Source: Priestia koreensis
GTDB taxonomy: Bacteria > Bacillota > Bacilli > Bacillales > Bacillaceae_H
DNA: 64,000 nt
NCBI RefSeq assembly: GCF_001274935.1
Contig: NZ_LILC01000002.1
Span: 62,001-126,000 of the forward strand
Direction of reading: 5' to 3'
A program made the position numbers and the translations under genes. How positions within the stretch are numbered: position 1 is the first letter of the stretch; each line of letters opens with the position of its first letter. Under the pieces are notes generated by a model, which saw only the letters and a program-made list of their open reading frames with translations, was not told the DNA's origin and did not search any database. Below, one piece after another: positions 24,725 to 34,163 of the stretch.

Positions 24725-25534
24725 TTAAAGGTTTAGCACCTTCTGTAAATAAACGGCCACACCATCTTCTTCATTTGAAAGGGTAACATGATTTGCCATC
24801 TCTTTTAGTTCATTAATGGCATTGCCCATCGCAATTCCATGACCCGCATATCGAATCATTTCAAAGTCGTTGTCTTCGTCGCCAAACGCAATGATACGCT
24901 CTGTAGGAATGTTATAGTGCTGTGCAACTCTGTCGATTCCAACCGCTTTGCTTAAGCCTTTTTTAACGACTTCAATAACATGCCAAGGTGCACCCCAGCG
25001 ACGGTGTTCAATGACTTCTGCGTGTACCTCTGACAGATGAGCACGAATATCAGCTACGTGATCCTCGTCAGCGTGAATAAGCATAGACGTTGGATTTTGT
25101 GCCAAAACATTTCGTAAATCACCTGTTTCAAGCTTAGGACTTCCTAGGCTAATAACATCTAGGAGGTTTCGGTCTTCATAATGAAGATAAATATCGTCCA
25201 TGACCTCAGCTAAAATATTGTTAACAGTAAAATCATCCATTGCTTCTACAATCGCATGAACGGTTGTTAAATCAAGCGGTGTATGATAAACACCCCATTC
25301 AGGATCATGCGGGTGCTGCACAAGAGCTCCGTTAAAGTTCACAATCGGTGTGTTTAACTTTAGCTCCTTATAGTACATAGAACTAGCACGATATGGACGT
25401 CCAGTTGCAATCATAACTAAATGACCCTGCTCCATTGCTTTGTTGAGAACGGTTTTTGTGTAAGGAGAAATGTGTTTATCATCGGTTAATAGTGTTCCAT
25501 CTAAATCAAGGACAATTAAATGTTGGTTGCTCAT
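24725..25534 (-). CDS. yitU: Cof-type HAD phosphatase (YitU)
   Basis: A 269-residue HAD-superfamily hydrolase with a C2 cap. Motif I DLDGTLLTD is at residue 9, motif II ATGRPYRA near 43, the motif III Lys is within KKGLSKAVGI near 190, and motif IV FGDEDNDFEM near 213. The family acts on small phosphorylated metabolites, including flavin and sugar phosphates; B. subtilis YitU has been linked to FMN-type dephosphorylation with other HADs. The specific substrate here is not shown. Confidence 0.9.
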   Translation of the reverse strand: MSNQHLIVLDLDGTLLTDDKHISPYTKTVLNKAMEQGHLVMIATGRPYRASSMYYKELKLNTPIVNFNGALVQHPHDPEWGVYHTPLDLTTVHAIVEAMDDFTVNNILAEVMDDIYLHYEDRNLLDVISLGSPKLETGDLRNVLAQNPTSMLIHADEDHVADIRAHLSEVHAEVIEHRRWGAPWHVIEVVKKGLSKAVGIDRVAQHYNIPTERIIAFGDEDNDFEMIRYAGHGIAMGNAINELKEMANHVTLSNEEDGVAVYLQKVLNL

Positions 25535-25699
25535 AAAGACTCCTTTTCAACGAGATATCTAATTCAACATATACTTACATTAAATGTAACATACTTTTTA
25601 CAAGCTGTCTGTTAAGTCCCTTTGTTTTTAATCTGAGGGGAATGTCTGTATAATAAGAAGCAAGAACATAGAAACTAATGTCGAGGAGGAGGAACACTC

Positions 25700-26008
25700 G
25701 TGGATCAACAATTTGAAGATAAAATTATGGAAGCCTTAGAACAAGTCATTGACCCAGAGCTTGGGGTTGACATTGTCAATTTAGGCCTTGTATATAATGT
25801 AGAAATGAACGATGCAGGAAAGGTATTCGTTACGATGACATTAACATCGATCGGCTGTCCGCTTGCAGGAGTACTAACTGAAGAGGTGCGTAAGGCACTT
25901 TGGGATTTAAATGGTGTAGATGATGTAGAAGTAATCGTTACATTTAATCCACCGTGGAGTAAAGACCGCATGTCTCGTTATGCGAAGATTGCACTCGGCG
26001 TTCAATAA
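25700..26008 (+). CDS. yitW: MIP18/SufT-type Fe-S assembly protein (YitW)
   Basis: A 102-residue DUF59 protein: MEALEQVIDPELGVDIVNLG, then TLTSIGCPLAG with the conserved Cys, and VTFNPPWSKDRMS. These match PaaD/SufT/MIP18 proteins that help mature iron-sulphur proteins. The start is GTG with GAGGAGG well placed. It stands alone, with its own TATAAT-containing upstream region, and is followed by a GC-rich hairpin before moeA. Confidence 0.9.
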   Translation: MDQQFEDKIMEALEQVIDPELGVDIVNLGLVYNVEMNDAGKVFVTMTLTSIGCPLAGVLTEEVRKALWDLNGVDDVEVIVTFNPPWSKDRMSRYAKIALGVQ

Positions 26009-26036
26009 AATTTAGCACAATTGTACATGTAATGAA

Positions 26037-26066
26037 CCCCCACTATTTGCGAAAGCTAGGTGGGGG
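26037..26066 (+). promoter_or_regulatory. GC-rich hairpin between yitW and moeA
   Basis: CCCCCAC (26037-26043) and GTGGGGG (26060-26066) form a 7-bp all-but-one GC stem with a 16-nt loop, unusual in this AT-rich region. No T run follows, so it is a poor intrinsic terminator. It may be an RNA stability or regulatory element in the leader of the molybdopterin operon; I do not recognise a riboswitch class. Confidence 0.4.
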
Positions 26067-26127
26067 ACTTATGTGTGAAGAAAAGACGAAATGGGAACAA
26101 CATGATCATAAGAGGGGAGAGAAAACA

Positions 26128-27384
26128 ATGGTTGAAAGAAGAAAGCCAATTCCAGTAGAAGAAGCGATTGAACGCGTAATGAAATTTGCTAAAAAGGGCG
26201 AGGTCGAAAAGATGCCCCTAGCAAAGGCTTACGGAAGACATTTAGGAGAAGCTGTACTTGCGACTCACGACGTACCGCCTTTTAACAAGTCGCCTTACGA
26301 CGGATTTGCCATTCGTGCGCAAGATAGCCGTGAAGCAAATTTGCAGAATCCTGTTGAATTTCATGTCGTTGAAGAAATTGGGGCAGGAACCGTCGCTAAA
26401 CGAGATCTGGGCCCGTTTGAAGCGATTCGTATTATGACAGGAGCACAAATGCCTGTCGGCGGTGATGCGGTCGTCATGTTAGAGTTAACAAAAGAATTTG
26501 AAAAGAACGGCGAAAAATACATAAGCATTAAGCGATCTTTTCAGGAAGGAGACAACATCTCTTTTCAAGGAGAGGATGCAGCGAAGGGAACCACTCTTGT
26601 TGAGAAAGGAACCAAAATCACTCCGGGTGTAACGGCACTGCTAGCAACCTTTGGCTATGCGGAGGTTGCAGTGGCGAAAAAGCCGAATGTTGGTGTTTAT
26701 TCGACAGGAACAGAGCTGTTGGATGTATCACAAAAGCTGGAACCTGGAAAAATTAGAAATAGTAATGGACCGATGATTTGTGCACAAATTGAGCGTAGCG
26801 GAGGGGTTCCTCTATACTTTGGTTCGTTAGTAGATGATTTTGATCAATGCTACCAAGCGGTCAAAGAAGCTTTAGAAAAGGTAGATGTGCTGATCACAAC
26901 GGGTGGAGTATCGGTTGGAGATTATGACTATTTGCCAGCTATTTATGAAAAATTAGGTGCTGAAGTGTTGTTTAATAAAGTAGCGATGCGTCCTGGGAGC
27001 GTAACAACAGTCGCACAGCTAGACGGAAAACTGTTATTCGGTTTATCAGGAAATCCATCTGCCTGCTACGTTGGTTTTGAACTGTTCGTTCATCCGATTT
27101 TAAAAACGTTTTTAGGGTCAGAGAAACCTCATAAAGAGATCGTACACGCAACGCTTATGGCCGATTTTCCAAAGCCAAATCCTTTTACGCGTTTTGTTCG
27201 GACACGAATCACACAAAAAGAAGGCAGATTTGTCGTCGAGCCAAGCGGTCTAGACAAGTCAAACGTCGTTTCCTCTCTTGCTTTTGCAAATGGTCTGATG
27301 AAGCTTCCAGGAGGAACGCGCGGATTTGCGAGTGGCGATCAAGTGGATGTCATTTTGCTAGAAGATTATCACGGGGTTTATTAA
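26128..27384 (+). CDS. moeA: Molybdopterin molybdenumtransferase MoeA
   Basis: A 418-residue enzyme that inserts molybdate into adenylylated molybdopterin. Motifs: DVPPFNKSPYDGFA (about residue 50), IMTGAQMPVGGDAVV near 102, and TTGGVSVGDYDYLP near 257. The start at 26128 (MVERRKPIPVEEA) follows AGAGGGGAGA. It is the first gene of a moeA-mobB-moaE-moaD block with gaps of one base or overlaps, clearly one operon. moaA, moaB, moaC, mobA and moeB are not in the window. Confidence 0.94.
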   Translation: MVERRKPIPVEEAIERVMKFAKKGEVEKMPLAKAYGRHLGEAVLATHDVPPFNKSPYDGFAIRAQDSREANLQNPVEFHVVEEIGAGTVAKRDLGPFEAIRIMTGAQMPVGGDAVVMLELTKEFEKNGEKYISIKRSFQEGDNISFQGEDAAKGTTLVEKGTKITPGVTALLATFGYAEVAVAKKPNVGVYSTGTELLDVSQKLEPGKIRNSNGPMICAQIERSGGVPLYFGSLVDDFDQCYQAVKEALEKVDVLITTGGVSVGDYDYLPAIYEKLGAEVLFNKVAMRPGSVTTVAQLDGKLLFGLSGNPSACYVGFELFVHPILKTFLGSEKPHKEIVHATLMADFPKPNPFTRFVRTRITQKEGRFVVEPSGLDKSNVVSSLAFANGLMKLPGGTRGFASGDQVDVILLEDYHGVY

Positions 27385-27385
27385 G

Positions 27386-27877
27386 TTGAATATTCTTCAA
27401 GTCGTCGGCTATAAAAACACGGGAAAAACGACCGTAGTGGAAAAAATCGTTCGATATTTATCGCTACGTTACCAAGTAAGCAGCTTAAAACACCATGGGC
27501 ACGGTGGAGCACCGGATTTACATCAAACAGATAGCTCTCGACATTTTGAGGCGGGAGCAATTGCTTCAGGCGTTGAAGGTGACGGAGTGTTCTACATGCA
27601 GACAAATGATATTAAGGTTGAAAAAATGCTTCAGATCTATGAATTGTTAGGGGCAGAGGTCTGTGTAATAGAAGGATATAAGCACGTCCCATACCCGAAG
27701 ATTGTAATTGTACGAAATCCTCAAGATTATGAACTTTTAAAAAAACTAGAAAATATTCATCTTGTGTTAACATGGAATGAAGAAGATCTTTTCAAGGACA
27801 AGTTCCTGCATGTTAACGACGAGGAACGGTTGCGGGAATGGATCGATGATTTTATGGGAGGAACCTATGAGCACTAA
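27386..27877 (+). CDS. mobB: Molybdopterin-guanine dinucleotide biosynthesis adapter MobB
   Basis: A 163-residue P-loop GTPase-type protein: VVGYKNTGKTTVVEKIVRYL at the N terminus is the Walker A region; HHGHG and VEGYKH-like (VIEGYKHVPYPKIVI) segments follow as in MobB. It assists MobA in attaching GMP to molybdopterin. The start is TTG one base after the moeA stop; a weak GGGG stretch in the end of moeA may serve as ribosome site. It overlaps moaE by 11 bp. Confidence 0.9.
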   Translation: MNILQVVGYKNTGKTTVVEKIVRYLSLRYQVSSLKHHGHGGAPDLHQTDSSRHFEAGAIASGVEGDGVFYMQTNDIKVEKMLQIYELLGAEVCVIEGYKHVPYPKIVIVRNPQDYELLKKLENIHLVLTWNEEDLFKDKFLHVNDEERLREWIDDFMGGTYEH

Positions 27878-28340
27878 ACTGTTTGAAATTACGGATGGGG
27901 TTATTTCAATTGAAGAAGTAACTCGTAAAGTAATGAATCGAAATGCTGGAGCAGTCACAACATTTACGGGAACGGTTCGTGAGTTTACAAAGGGAAAGCG
28001 AACGCTCCATTTAGAATATGCCGCCTATGCATCGATGGCAGAAAATAAATTAAGACAAATTGGTCAAGAAATTCAAGAAAAGTGGCAAGACGCTGAAGTA
28101 GCGATTACGCATCGTGTTGGTCATTTAGAGATTTTGGATATTGCGGTTGTGATCGCGGTAGCAACTCCTCATCGAAATGATGCCTATGAGGCCAACCGCT
28201 ATGCAATTGAACGCATCAAAGAAATTGTACCAATTTGGAAAAAAGAGCATTGGGAAGACGGAGAGAAGTGGATTGGTGATCAGCTAGAGAAAAAAGCCTA
28301 TCCATCTGGCCATCCTGAGAAAGGAGATTTAGATGTATAA
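27867..28340 (+). CDS. moaE: Molybdopterin synthase catalytic subunit MoaE
   Basis: A 157-residue protein with the MoaE pattern: GAVTTFTGTVREFTKG (about residue 30), LEYAAYASMAE, HRVGHLEILDIAVVIAV near 85 and PIWKKEHWEDG near 123 with the catalytic Lys residues. MoaE accepts sulphur from the MoaD C terminus to convert precursor Z to molybdopterin. The ATG inside the end of mobB is used because GGGAGG precedes it. Confidence 0.94.
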   Translation: MSTKLFEITDGVISIEEVTRKVMNRNAGAVTTFTGTVREFTKGKRTLHLEYAAYASMAENKLRQIGQEIQEKWQDAEVAITHRVGHLEILDIAVVIAVATPHRNDAYEANRYAIERIKEIVPIWKKEHWEDGEKWIGDQLEKKAYPSGHPEKGDLDV

Positions 28341-28566
28341 CGTATTGTTTTTCGCGCATCTCCAAGAAGAGGCAGGAGTAGAGTCAATTCAGCTCGATAA
28401 TGCACCGCTAACGATTGGGGAGTTAAAAAAGCAACTGTTAGAGCAGTATCAATTCACCTTGTCTAAACAAGTGATGTTTGCCATTAATGAAGAATTTGCT
28501 GTTGATGAAGACACCATTAAAGACGGTGATGTGGTCGCGTTAATCCCTCCTGTTAGTGGAGGATAA
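28333..28566 (+). CDS. moaD: Molybdopterin synthase sulphur carrier subunit MoaD
   Basis: A 77-residue ubiquitin-like protein ending IPPVSGG; the terminal Gly-Gly carries the thiocarboxylate. It overlaps moaE by eight bp, with AAGGAG upstream, and closes the operon before a strong terminator. Confidence 0.93.
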   Translation: MYNVLFFAHLQEEAGVESIQLDNAPLTIGELKKQLLEQYQFTLSKQVMFAINEEFAVDEDTIKDGDVVALIPPVSGG

Positions 28567-28573
28567 GATATAG

Positions 28574-28614
28574 AAAAAAGAGTGGTTAGCTAAGCTAATC
28601 GCTCTTTTTTTGTT
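28574..28614 (+). terminator. Terminator of the molybdopterin operon
   Basis: AAAAAAGAGTGGTTAGC pairs with GCTAATCGCTCTTTTTT around a TAA loop (one G-T pair), ending in a long T run. Confidence 0.88.
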
Positions 28615-28660
28615 TTTATTATTACCTTGCTATGAAGCATGTCAGAAAAAATTACATAAA

Positions 28661-28721
28661 AATCTTTAAATATTCATTTGATTTTATTTTTATACAGTAT
28701 TATAATGAGTAATAATTTCAA
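28661..28721 (+). promoter_or_regulatory. argC promoter with ArgR/AhrC-type half sites
   Basis: TTGATT (28678-28683) and TATAAT (28701-28706) are 17 bp apart. TATTCATT just upstream of and touching the -35 matches the right half of the ARG box WNTGAATWWWWATTCANW, and AATGAGTAATAATTTCAA (28704-28721) fits the full box at about 15 of 18 positions. Arginine repression of the operon by ArgR/AhrC is expected from B. subtilis. Confidence 0.6.
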
Positions 28722-28745
28722 AGAGAAAAACAAAGGAGCAGGGTA

Positions 28746-29801
28746 ATGAATAGCATGGAGAAAAAAATCAACGTCGGAATTATTGGTGCAACTGGATACG
28801 GTGGAGTTGAATTGATTCGCCTGTTGGAAAATCATCCCGCTTTTCACGTGAAAGAAGTGTACTCCTCTTCCCAAGAAGGAGAAGAATTATCGAATAGTTA
28901 TCCACATTTGGTGCATAAAAATTTAGTTTTAAAATCAATTGACCCGATCGAAATAAAAAAAGAGGTCGATCTTGTTTTTGCTTCTACGCCGTCTGGAGTA
29001 TCTAGTAAACTCATTCCAAGCCTAATTGACGCTGGAATAAAAGTAGTGGATTTGTCCGGTGATTTTCGTTTAAAAGATAAATCGCTATATGAAAAGTGGT
29101 ACAAAAAAGAAGGAGCAGACGCAGATTATTTGTCCAAAGCAACGTACGGATTAAGCGAATGGTTTCAAGAAGATATTCAAAACAGCGACTTTGTCTCAAA
29201 TCCTGGCTGCTATTCTACTGCTACTCTATTAGGTCTCGCACCGCTCATGGTAGAAGGAATCATCGATGAGTCGTCCATTATTGTTGACGGCAAGTCTGGG
29301 GTGTCAGGGGCAGGACGTTCACATTCACCGCTTACCCATTTTTCAGAGATGAATGAGAACTTAAAAATCTACAAGGTGAACGAGCATCAGCACATTCCTG
29401 AAATTGAGCAAACGTTAAGCTGTTGGAGTGGTCAGGTTAAGCCGATTACGTTCAGCACTCACTTGGTGCCAATGACGAGAGGGATTATGACAACGATCTA
29501 TGCGACGATAAAAGAAGATTGCGAGACGGAACATATACATAAAAAATTTACGAAACATTATGAAGATTGCAAGTTTGTAAGAGTAAGAGAAAAAGGAACA
29601 TTCCCATTTACAAAAGATGTAGTAGGTTCCAATTACTGCGATATTGGGATTTCTTATGACGAGAGAACAAGGCGAATTACCGTTGTCTCTGTTATTGATA
29701 ATTTAGTGAAGGGGGCTTCCGGTCAGGCTATCCAAAACGCAAACTTAATGATGGGACTTGAAGAAGACGCGGGGTTAAAAATTGTACCCATTTATCCATA
29801 A
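28746..29801 (+). CDS. argC: N-acetyl-gamma-glutamyl-phosphate reductase
   Basis: A 351-residue NADPH enzyme, third step of arginine synthesis (acetylglutamyl phosphate to the semialdehyde). The nucleotide motif GIIGATGYGGVELIRLL is at the N terminus, and the catalytic Cys lies in SNPGCYSTATLL (about residue 150). The active-site histidine region is NEHQHIPEI. AAGGAG lies six bases before the ATG. First gene of argCJBD-carAB-argF. Confidence 0.95.
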   Translation: MNSMEKKINVGIIGATGYGGVELIRLLENHPAFHVKEVYSSSQEGEELSNSYPHLVHKNLVLKSIDPIEIKKEVDLVFASTPSGVSSKLIPSLIDAGIKVVDLSGDFRLKDKSLYEKWYKKEGADADYLSKATYGLSEWFQEDIQNSDFVSNPGCYSTATLLGLAPLMVEGIIDESSIIVDGKSGVSGAGRSHSPLTHFSEMNENLKIYKVNEHQHIPEIEQTLSCWSGQVKPITFSTHLVPMTRGIMTTIYATIKEDCETEHIHKKFTKHYEDCKFVRVREKGTFPFTKDVVGSNYCDIGISYDERTRRITVVSVIDNLVKGASGQAIQNANLMMGLEEDAGLKIVPIYP

Positions 29802-29826
29802 ACGCGATAGGAGAGGAGAACGAACG

Positions 29827-31053
29827 ATGTTACAAACGAAACAGCCTGTAACGGTTGAAAAAGTACTTGAAGGAGGTATTACAAGCCCAAAAGGATTTTT
29901 AGCAGGAGGAACACATGCAGGTCTTCGCTATGCGAAAAAAGATGTCGGAATGATTGTCAGCGAAGTTCCTGCTGCTTGTGCAGCGGTATACACACAAAGC
30001 CTTTTTCAAGCGGCCCCCTTAACGGTAACGAAAGAGAGCGTCTCAGTTGAACAAAAAATCCAGGCTGTGATTGTAAACAGCGCATGTGCGAATGCATGCA
30101 CGGGTGAACAGGGGTTAAAGGACGCCTATGAGATGAGAGCGAAAACAGCAGAAAAGCTCTCGATTGAGGAGAACCTTGTCGCAGTTGCTTCTACAGGAGT
30201 TATTGGTGAGCTACTTCCGATGGATAAAATTCGATTAGGGATTGCTGCTTTAGAACCAAGCGAGTTAGGTGCTGAAGACTTTCAAACCGCGATTTTAACA
30301 ACGGATATCGTAATGAAAAAAGCATGCTACGAAACGACAGTGGACGGTCAGAAAATTACGATTGGTGGAGCGTCCAAAGGATCAGGAATGATTCATCCAA
30401 ATATGGCAACGATGCTTGGTTTTGTCACAACAGATGCAAATATCGACTCTAATTTGTTACAGGAAGCGTTAAAATCCATTACAAATCAAACATTCAATCA
30501 AATTACGGTAGATGGTGATACGTCAACAAATGATATGGTGCTCGTAATGGCGAACGGTTTAGCTGGCAACGTCCCTCTAACACCAGATCATCCGGAATGG
30601 GATAATTTTTACGAAGCCTTAAAGCGTACGTGTGAAGATTTAGCGAAAGAGATTGCAAGAGATGGTGAAGGGGCGACAAAGCTCATTGAGGTTCAGGTGA
30701 AAGGCGCTTCCTCAAAGGAAGAGGCAAACATTATTGCTAAACAAATTGTTGGTTCAAACCTTGTGAAAACGGCTGTCTACGGAAACGATGCGAACTGGGG
30801 GCGTATTATTGGGGCGATTGGCTATAGCGGTGTAGAAGTGGACGTCAGCAATGTGGACGTGAGCATCGGATCCATTCACATGCTTATAGGAAGCCAGCCA
30901 AAAACATTTAGCGAAGAAGAAGCAACGGCTTATTTAAAACAAGACGAAGTAGTCATTTACGTTGATCTTCATCAAGGAGACGGAGTTGGAACAGCATGGG
31001 GCTGTGACTTAACCTATGATTACGTGAAGATTAATGCGAGCTACCGCACGTAA
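29827..31053 (+). CDS. argJ: Bifunctional ornithine acetyltransferase/N-acetylglutamate synthase
   Basis: A 408-residue precursor that cleaves itself at NMATMLGF (between Ala and the nucleophile Thr, about residue 190) into alpha and beta chains. It transfers the acetyl group from acetylornithine to glutamate, and many family members also use acetyl-CoA. Other signatures are GGITSPKGFLAGG at the start, VNSACANACTG and GNDANWGRI. The start at 29827 follows AGGAGAGGAG; an upstream in-frame ATG overlaps argC. Confidence 0.94.
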   Translation: MLQTKQPVTVEKVLEGGITSPKGFLAGGTHAGLRYAKKDVGMIVSEVPAACAAVYTQSLFQAAPLTVTKESVSVEQKIQAVIVNSACANACTGEQGLKDAYEMRAKTAEKLSIEENLVAVASTGVIGELLPMDKIRLGIAALEPSELGAEDFQTAILTTDIVMKKACYETTVDGQKITIGGASKGSGMIHPNMATMLGFVTTDANIDSNLLQEALKSITNQTFNQITVDGDTSTNDMVLVMANGLAGNVPLTPDHPEWDNFYEALKRTCEDLAKEIARDGEGATKLIEVQVKGASSKEEANIIAKQIVGSNLVKTAVYGNDANWGRIIGAIGYSGVEVDVSNVDVSIGSIHMLIGSQPKTFSEEEATAYLKQDEVVIYVDLHQGDGVGTAWGCDLTYDYVKINASYRT

Positions 31054-31065
31054 GGAGAGGATGAC

Positions 31066-31860
31066 GTGAAAGCAAAAGAAGTGATGGTCGTTAAATGTGG
31101 CGGAAGTATTATAAATCAGCTAACACCAAATTTTTTTAAAAGTTTACAAGAGTTAAAGAACAACGGTTACGATGTTGTTCTTGTCCACGGCGGCGGGCCA
31201 GATATTCAGCATGTGCTGTCAGCGTTAAATATCCAAAGTGAGTTTGTGAATGGGATGCGGAAAACCTCCAAGGAAGTGCTCCAAGTAGTACAGATGGTTC
31301 TATCGGGAAAGGTTAACAAAAATCTTGTCATGATGCTCCAAAAAGAACAAATTTCTTCAGTTGGCTTATCAGGATGTGACGGGAACTTGTTAGAAGCAAA
31401 AGCCATTGATGTCGCCTCCTTTGGGTATGTAGGGGAAGTAACAAAAGTAAATCAGTCACTATTAAAATCGTTGTTAGACGGCGGGTATATGCCGGTCATT
31501 TCTTCGCTTGGAATCGATCCTAACGGAGACTGTTTAAATATTAACGCGGATTTAGCAGCAGGCGCTGTAGCAAAAGCGCTTCATGCAAAGCAGCTCTTGT
31601 TCGTAACAGACGTGCCAGGAATTCTGAATAACGATACGTTGATTCAAAACACAACACCAGATGAAATAAATGATTTAATTGATGAAGGAATTATTTCAGG
31701 AGGAATGATTCCAAAGGTAAAAGCTGCACTGTCTGCTTTATCAGAGACGCTCCATCAAGTGCATATTATCAGTGGAACAGAATCATTTGTGACAGACGAT
31801 GGTGACGTAAAAGGAACTAGTATTACGAATAATCAAATGAACGGAGTGATGAACCTATGA
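31066..31860 (+). CDS. argB: Acetylglutamate kinase
   Basis: A 264-residue amino-acid kinase phosphorylating N-acetylglutamate. [17 protein letters not shown] and GMIPKVKAA are the ATP- and substrate-binding signatures. The start is GTG with AAGGAGAGG upstream. It overlaps argD by four bases (ATGA). Confidence 0.95.
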   Translation: MKAKEVMVVKCGGSIINQLTPNFFKSLQELKNNGYDVVLVHGGGPDIQHVLSALNIQSEFVNGMRKTSKEVLQVVQMVLSGKVNKNLVMMLQKEQISSVGLSGCDGNLLEAKAIDVASFGYVGEVTKVNQSLLKSLLDGGYMPVISSLGIDPNGDCLNINADLAAGAVAKALHAKQLLFVTDVPGILNNDTLIQNTTPDEINDLIDEGIISGGMIPKVKAALSALSETLHQVHIISGTESFVTDDGDVKGTSITNNQMNGVMNL

Positions 31861-33011
31861 CGCATTTATTTCCGACGTATCAGCGTTTTGATATTGAAAT
31901 AAAAGAAGCATCGGGAACGGTTGTAACAGATAGTCAAGGGAACACATATTTAGATTTTATTTCCGGTATTGCCGTATGTAACCTCGGTCATCGTCACCCT
32001 GCCGTGCAAAAATCAATTGAGGAACAGCTTCAAAAAGTATGGCACTTATCAAATTTATTTCCGCTATCTCTTCAAGAGGAAGTTGCCTCGCAGTTAGTAA
32101 AGCATTCAAGTGGTGATGCCGTATTTTTCTGCAACAGCGGCGCTGAGGCAAATGAAGCGGCGATCAAAATGGCGAGAAAATACACGAACAAGCAAAAAAT
32201 TATTACCTTTAAGCAGTCTTTCCATGGGAGAACGTTTGCGACAATGTCAGCTACTGGGCAAGAAAAGATTCAAGCTGGATTTGGTCCATTATTACCTGAG
32301 TTTATCTACCTTCCTTATAATGATATGAAAGCTCTTCAAGAAGCGATGGATGATTCTGTGGCAGCAATTATGGTAGAAGTTATTCAAGGAGAAGGTGGCG
32401 TCGTTCCAGCTGAGGCAGCGTTTTTACAGGAGATTCAAAATTTGTGCAAACAGTCTGATACACTTTTTATCGTAGATGAGGTACAAACAGGAATTGGACG
32501 TACCGGAAAAGCCTTTGCTTATCAGCATCATAATCTTTCCCCAGATATTATCACTGCAGCAAAGGGACTTGGAAGCGGGCTACCCGTAGGAGCGATGATC
32601 GGAAAGGCAAAATTAATTGATACCTTTGGTCCAGGATCACACGGAACAACGTTTGGTGGAAATCCTATTTCACTTGCAAGTGCAAAAGCTACGCTAGCCA
32701 TTATTTTTGATGATGTATTTTTGCAGGACGTTGAGAAAAAAGGTAGCTACTTTATTCATAAACTCGAAAAGGTTGTAGAAGGGTATGCGTTTGTTACTGC
32801 TATTCGTGGAAATGGTTTAATGATTGGAATGGAATGCGGGGAGCAGCAGGCACTTATTATCGAAAAGCTTCGAGAAAAAGGATTGTTAACACTTCCAGCA
32901 GGGCCAACGGTCGTTCGTTTACTACCGCCATTAACGGTTACATACGAAGAGATTGATGACGCGCTATCAATTATGAAGGAAGTACTAGAAGAAGTTGCAC
33001 TGCCTGTCTAA
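31857..33011 (+). CDS. argD: Acetylornithine aminotransferase
   Basis: A 384-residue class III PLP aminotransferase. [14 protein letters not shown] binds the phosphate of [17 protein letters not shown] and the Lys in [16 protein letters not shown] (about residue 241) carry the cofactor. It makes acetylornithine from the semialdehyde. It is translationally coupled to argB; a 72-bp gap with two ARG boxes follows before carA. Confidence 0.95.
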   Translation: MTHLFPTYQRFDIEIKEASGTVVTDSQGNTYLDFISGIAVCNLGHRHPAVQKSIEEQLQKVWHLSNLFPLSLQEEVASQLVKHSSGDAVFFCNSGAEANEAAIKMARKYTNKQKIITFKQSFHGRTFATMSATGQEKIQAGFGPLLPEFIYLPYNDMKALQEAMDDSVAAIMVEVIQGEGGVVPAEAAFLQEIQNLCKQSDTLFIVDEVQTGIGRTGKAFAYQHHNLSPDIITAAKGLGSGLPVGAMIGKAKLIDTFGPGSHGTTFGGNPISLASAKATLAIIFDDVFLQDVEKKGSYFIHKLEKVVEGYAFVTAIRGNGLMIGMECGEQQALIIEKLREKGLLTLPAGPTVVRLLPPLTVTYEEIDDALSIMKEVLEEVALPV

Positions 33012-33033
33012 CCAGGTTATTTTTTAAAACAAA

Positions 33034-33071
33034 AATGAATAAAAATACTTTAATATAAATAAAAATTCAAA
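33034..33071 (+). promoter_or_regulatory. Tandem ARG boxes in front of carA
   Basis: Two ArgR/AhrC-type sites: AATGAATAAAAATACTTT (33034-33051) and TATAAATAAAAATTCAAA (33054-33071). The second fits WNTGAATWWWWATTCANW at 17 of 18 positions. Their starts are exactly 20 bp apart, about two helical turns. They lie inside the operon, suggesting separate arginine control of carAB-argF. Confidence 0.7.
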
Positions 33072-33083
33072 GAGGGATGCATA

Positions 33084-34163
33084 ATGAACGGATATTTGAA
33101 GTTGGAAAACGGTGAAACATTCGAAGGGATTTTAGAAGAAACGTCAACGTTGAAGGACATAACAGGCGAGGTTGTATTTTTTACAGGAATGACCGGCTAT
33201 CAAGAAGTGTTAACAGATCCTTCATACAAAAATCAGTTTATTGTTTTTACGTATCCGCTAATCGGAAACTACGGCATTAATGAACATGACTATGAAAGTA
33301 AACAGCCTCATGTAGCAGGTGTCATCGTATATGAATGCTCAGAAGCAGGTCATCATTATGAAGCAACTTATAGCCTTCAGCAATACTTGAAAAAATGGAA
33401 CATTCCACTAATTACGCATGTTGATACACGAGCACTTGTGAAAAAAATTCGGAATGAAGGAACGATGCAGGCGATCTTATCATCTGAAAAAGAAACGTCA
33501 CATTTTAACACACAGCCACAAGATAAGCTGGTCGTTCAAGAAGTATCAACAGCGGTGCCGACTACTTACGGAGAAGGAAACAAACATATCGTTTTATTCG
33601 ATTTCGGCTACAAGCGCTCCATTTTAGAAGAGCTGCTAAAGCAAAATTGCAAAGTAACGGTCGTGCCATACGGAACAACAACAGAAGAAATCAAACAGCT
33701 TTCCCCAGACGGAATTGTTCTTTCAAATGGACCAGGGGATCCGATGCAAATGCAGTTTCATATGAGCACAATAAAAAAGGTGATTGAAACATATCCAACG
33801 CTTGGAATTTGCTTAGGTCATCAGCTCATTGGGCTAGCGTTTGGAGCACAAACGAAAAAGCTTTCCTTTGGCCATCGCGGTGCGAATCAGCCGGTTATAG
33901 ATTTAGATACGAAAAAAGTATGCATGACCTCACAAAATCATAGCTATGTCGTCGATGAAACAAGCTTAGCGAAAACGAAGCTGAAGGTAAGATTTAAAAA
34001 CGTAAATGATCAGTCTATTGAAGGACTGAAACATGAGAGTCTGCCTGTCGTATCTGTTCAATTTCATCCAGAAGCTCATCCAGGACCAAGTGATAGCAAC
34101 TACATTTTTGAAGAGTTTTTAACAACAGTGAACGAAGTAGGGAGAGAGAAACTATATGCCTAA
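33084..34163 (+). CDS. carA: Carbamoyl phosphate synthase small chain, arginine-type
   Basis: A 359-residue glutaminase subunit. The class I amidotransferase domain holds the nucleophile Cys in LGICLGHQ (about residue 242) and the His-x-Glu in SVQFHPEAHPGP. It feeds ammonia to CarB. Its place in the arginine cluster and the ARG boxes upstream identify it as the arginine-repressible enzyme rather than the pyrimidine one. Overlaps carB by eight bp. Confidence 0.94.
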   Translation: MNGYLKLENGETFEGILEETSTLKDITGEVVFFTGMTGYQEVLTDPSYKNQFIVFTYPLIGNYGINEHDYESKQPHVAGVIVYECSEAGHHYEATYSLQQYLKKWNIPLITHVDTRALVKKIRNEGTMQAILSSEKETSHFNTQPQDKLVVQEVSTAVPTTYGEGNKHIVLFDFGYKRSILEELLKQNCKVTVVPYGTTTEEIKQLSPDGIVLSNGPGDPMQMQFHMSTIKKVIETYPTLGICLGHQLIGLAFGAQTKKLSFGHRGANQPVIDLDTKKVCMTSQNHSYVVDETSLAKTKLKVRFKNVNDQSIEGLKHESLPVVSVQFHPEAHPGPSDSNYIFEEFLTTVNEVGREKLYA

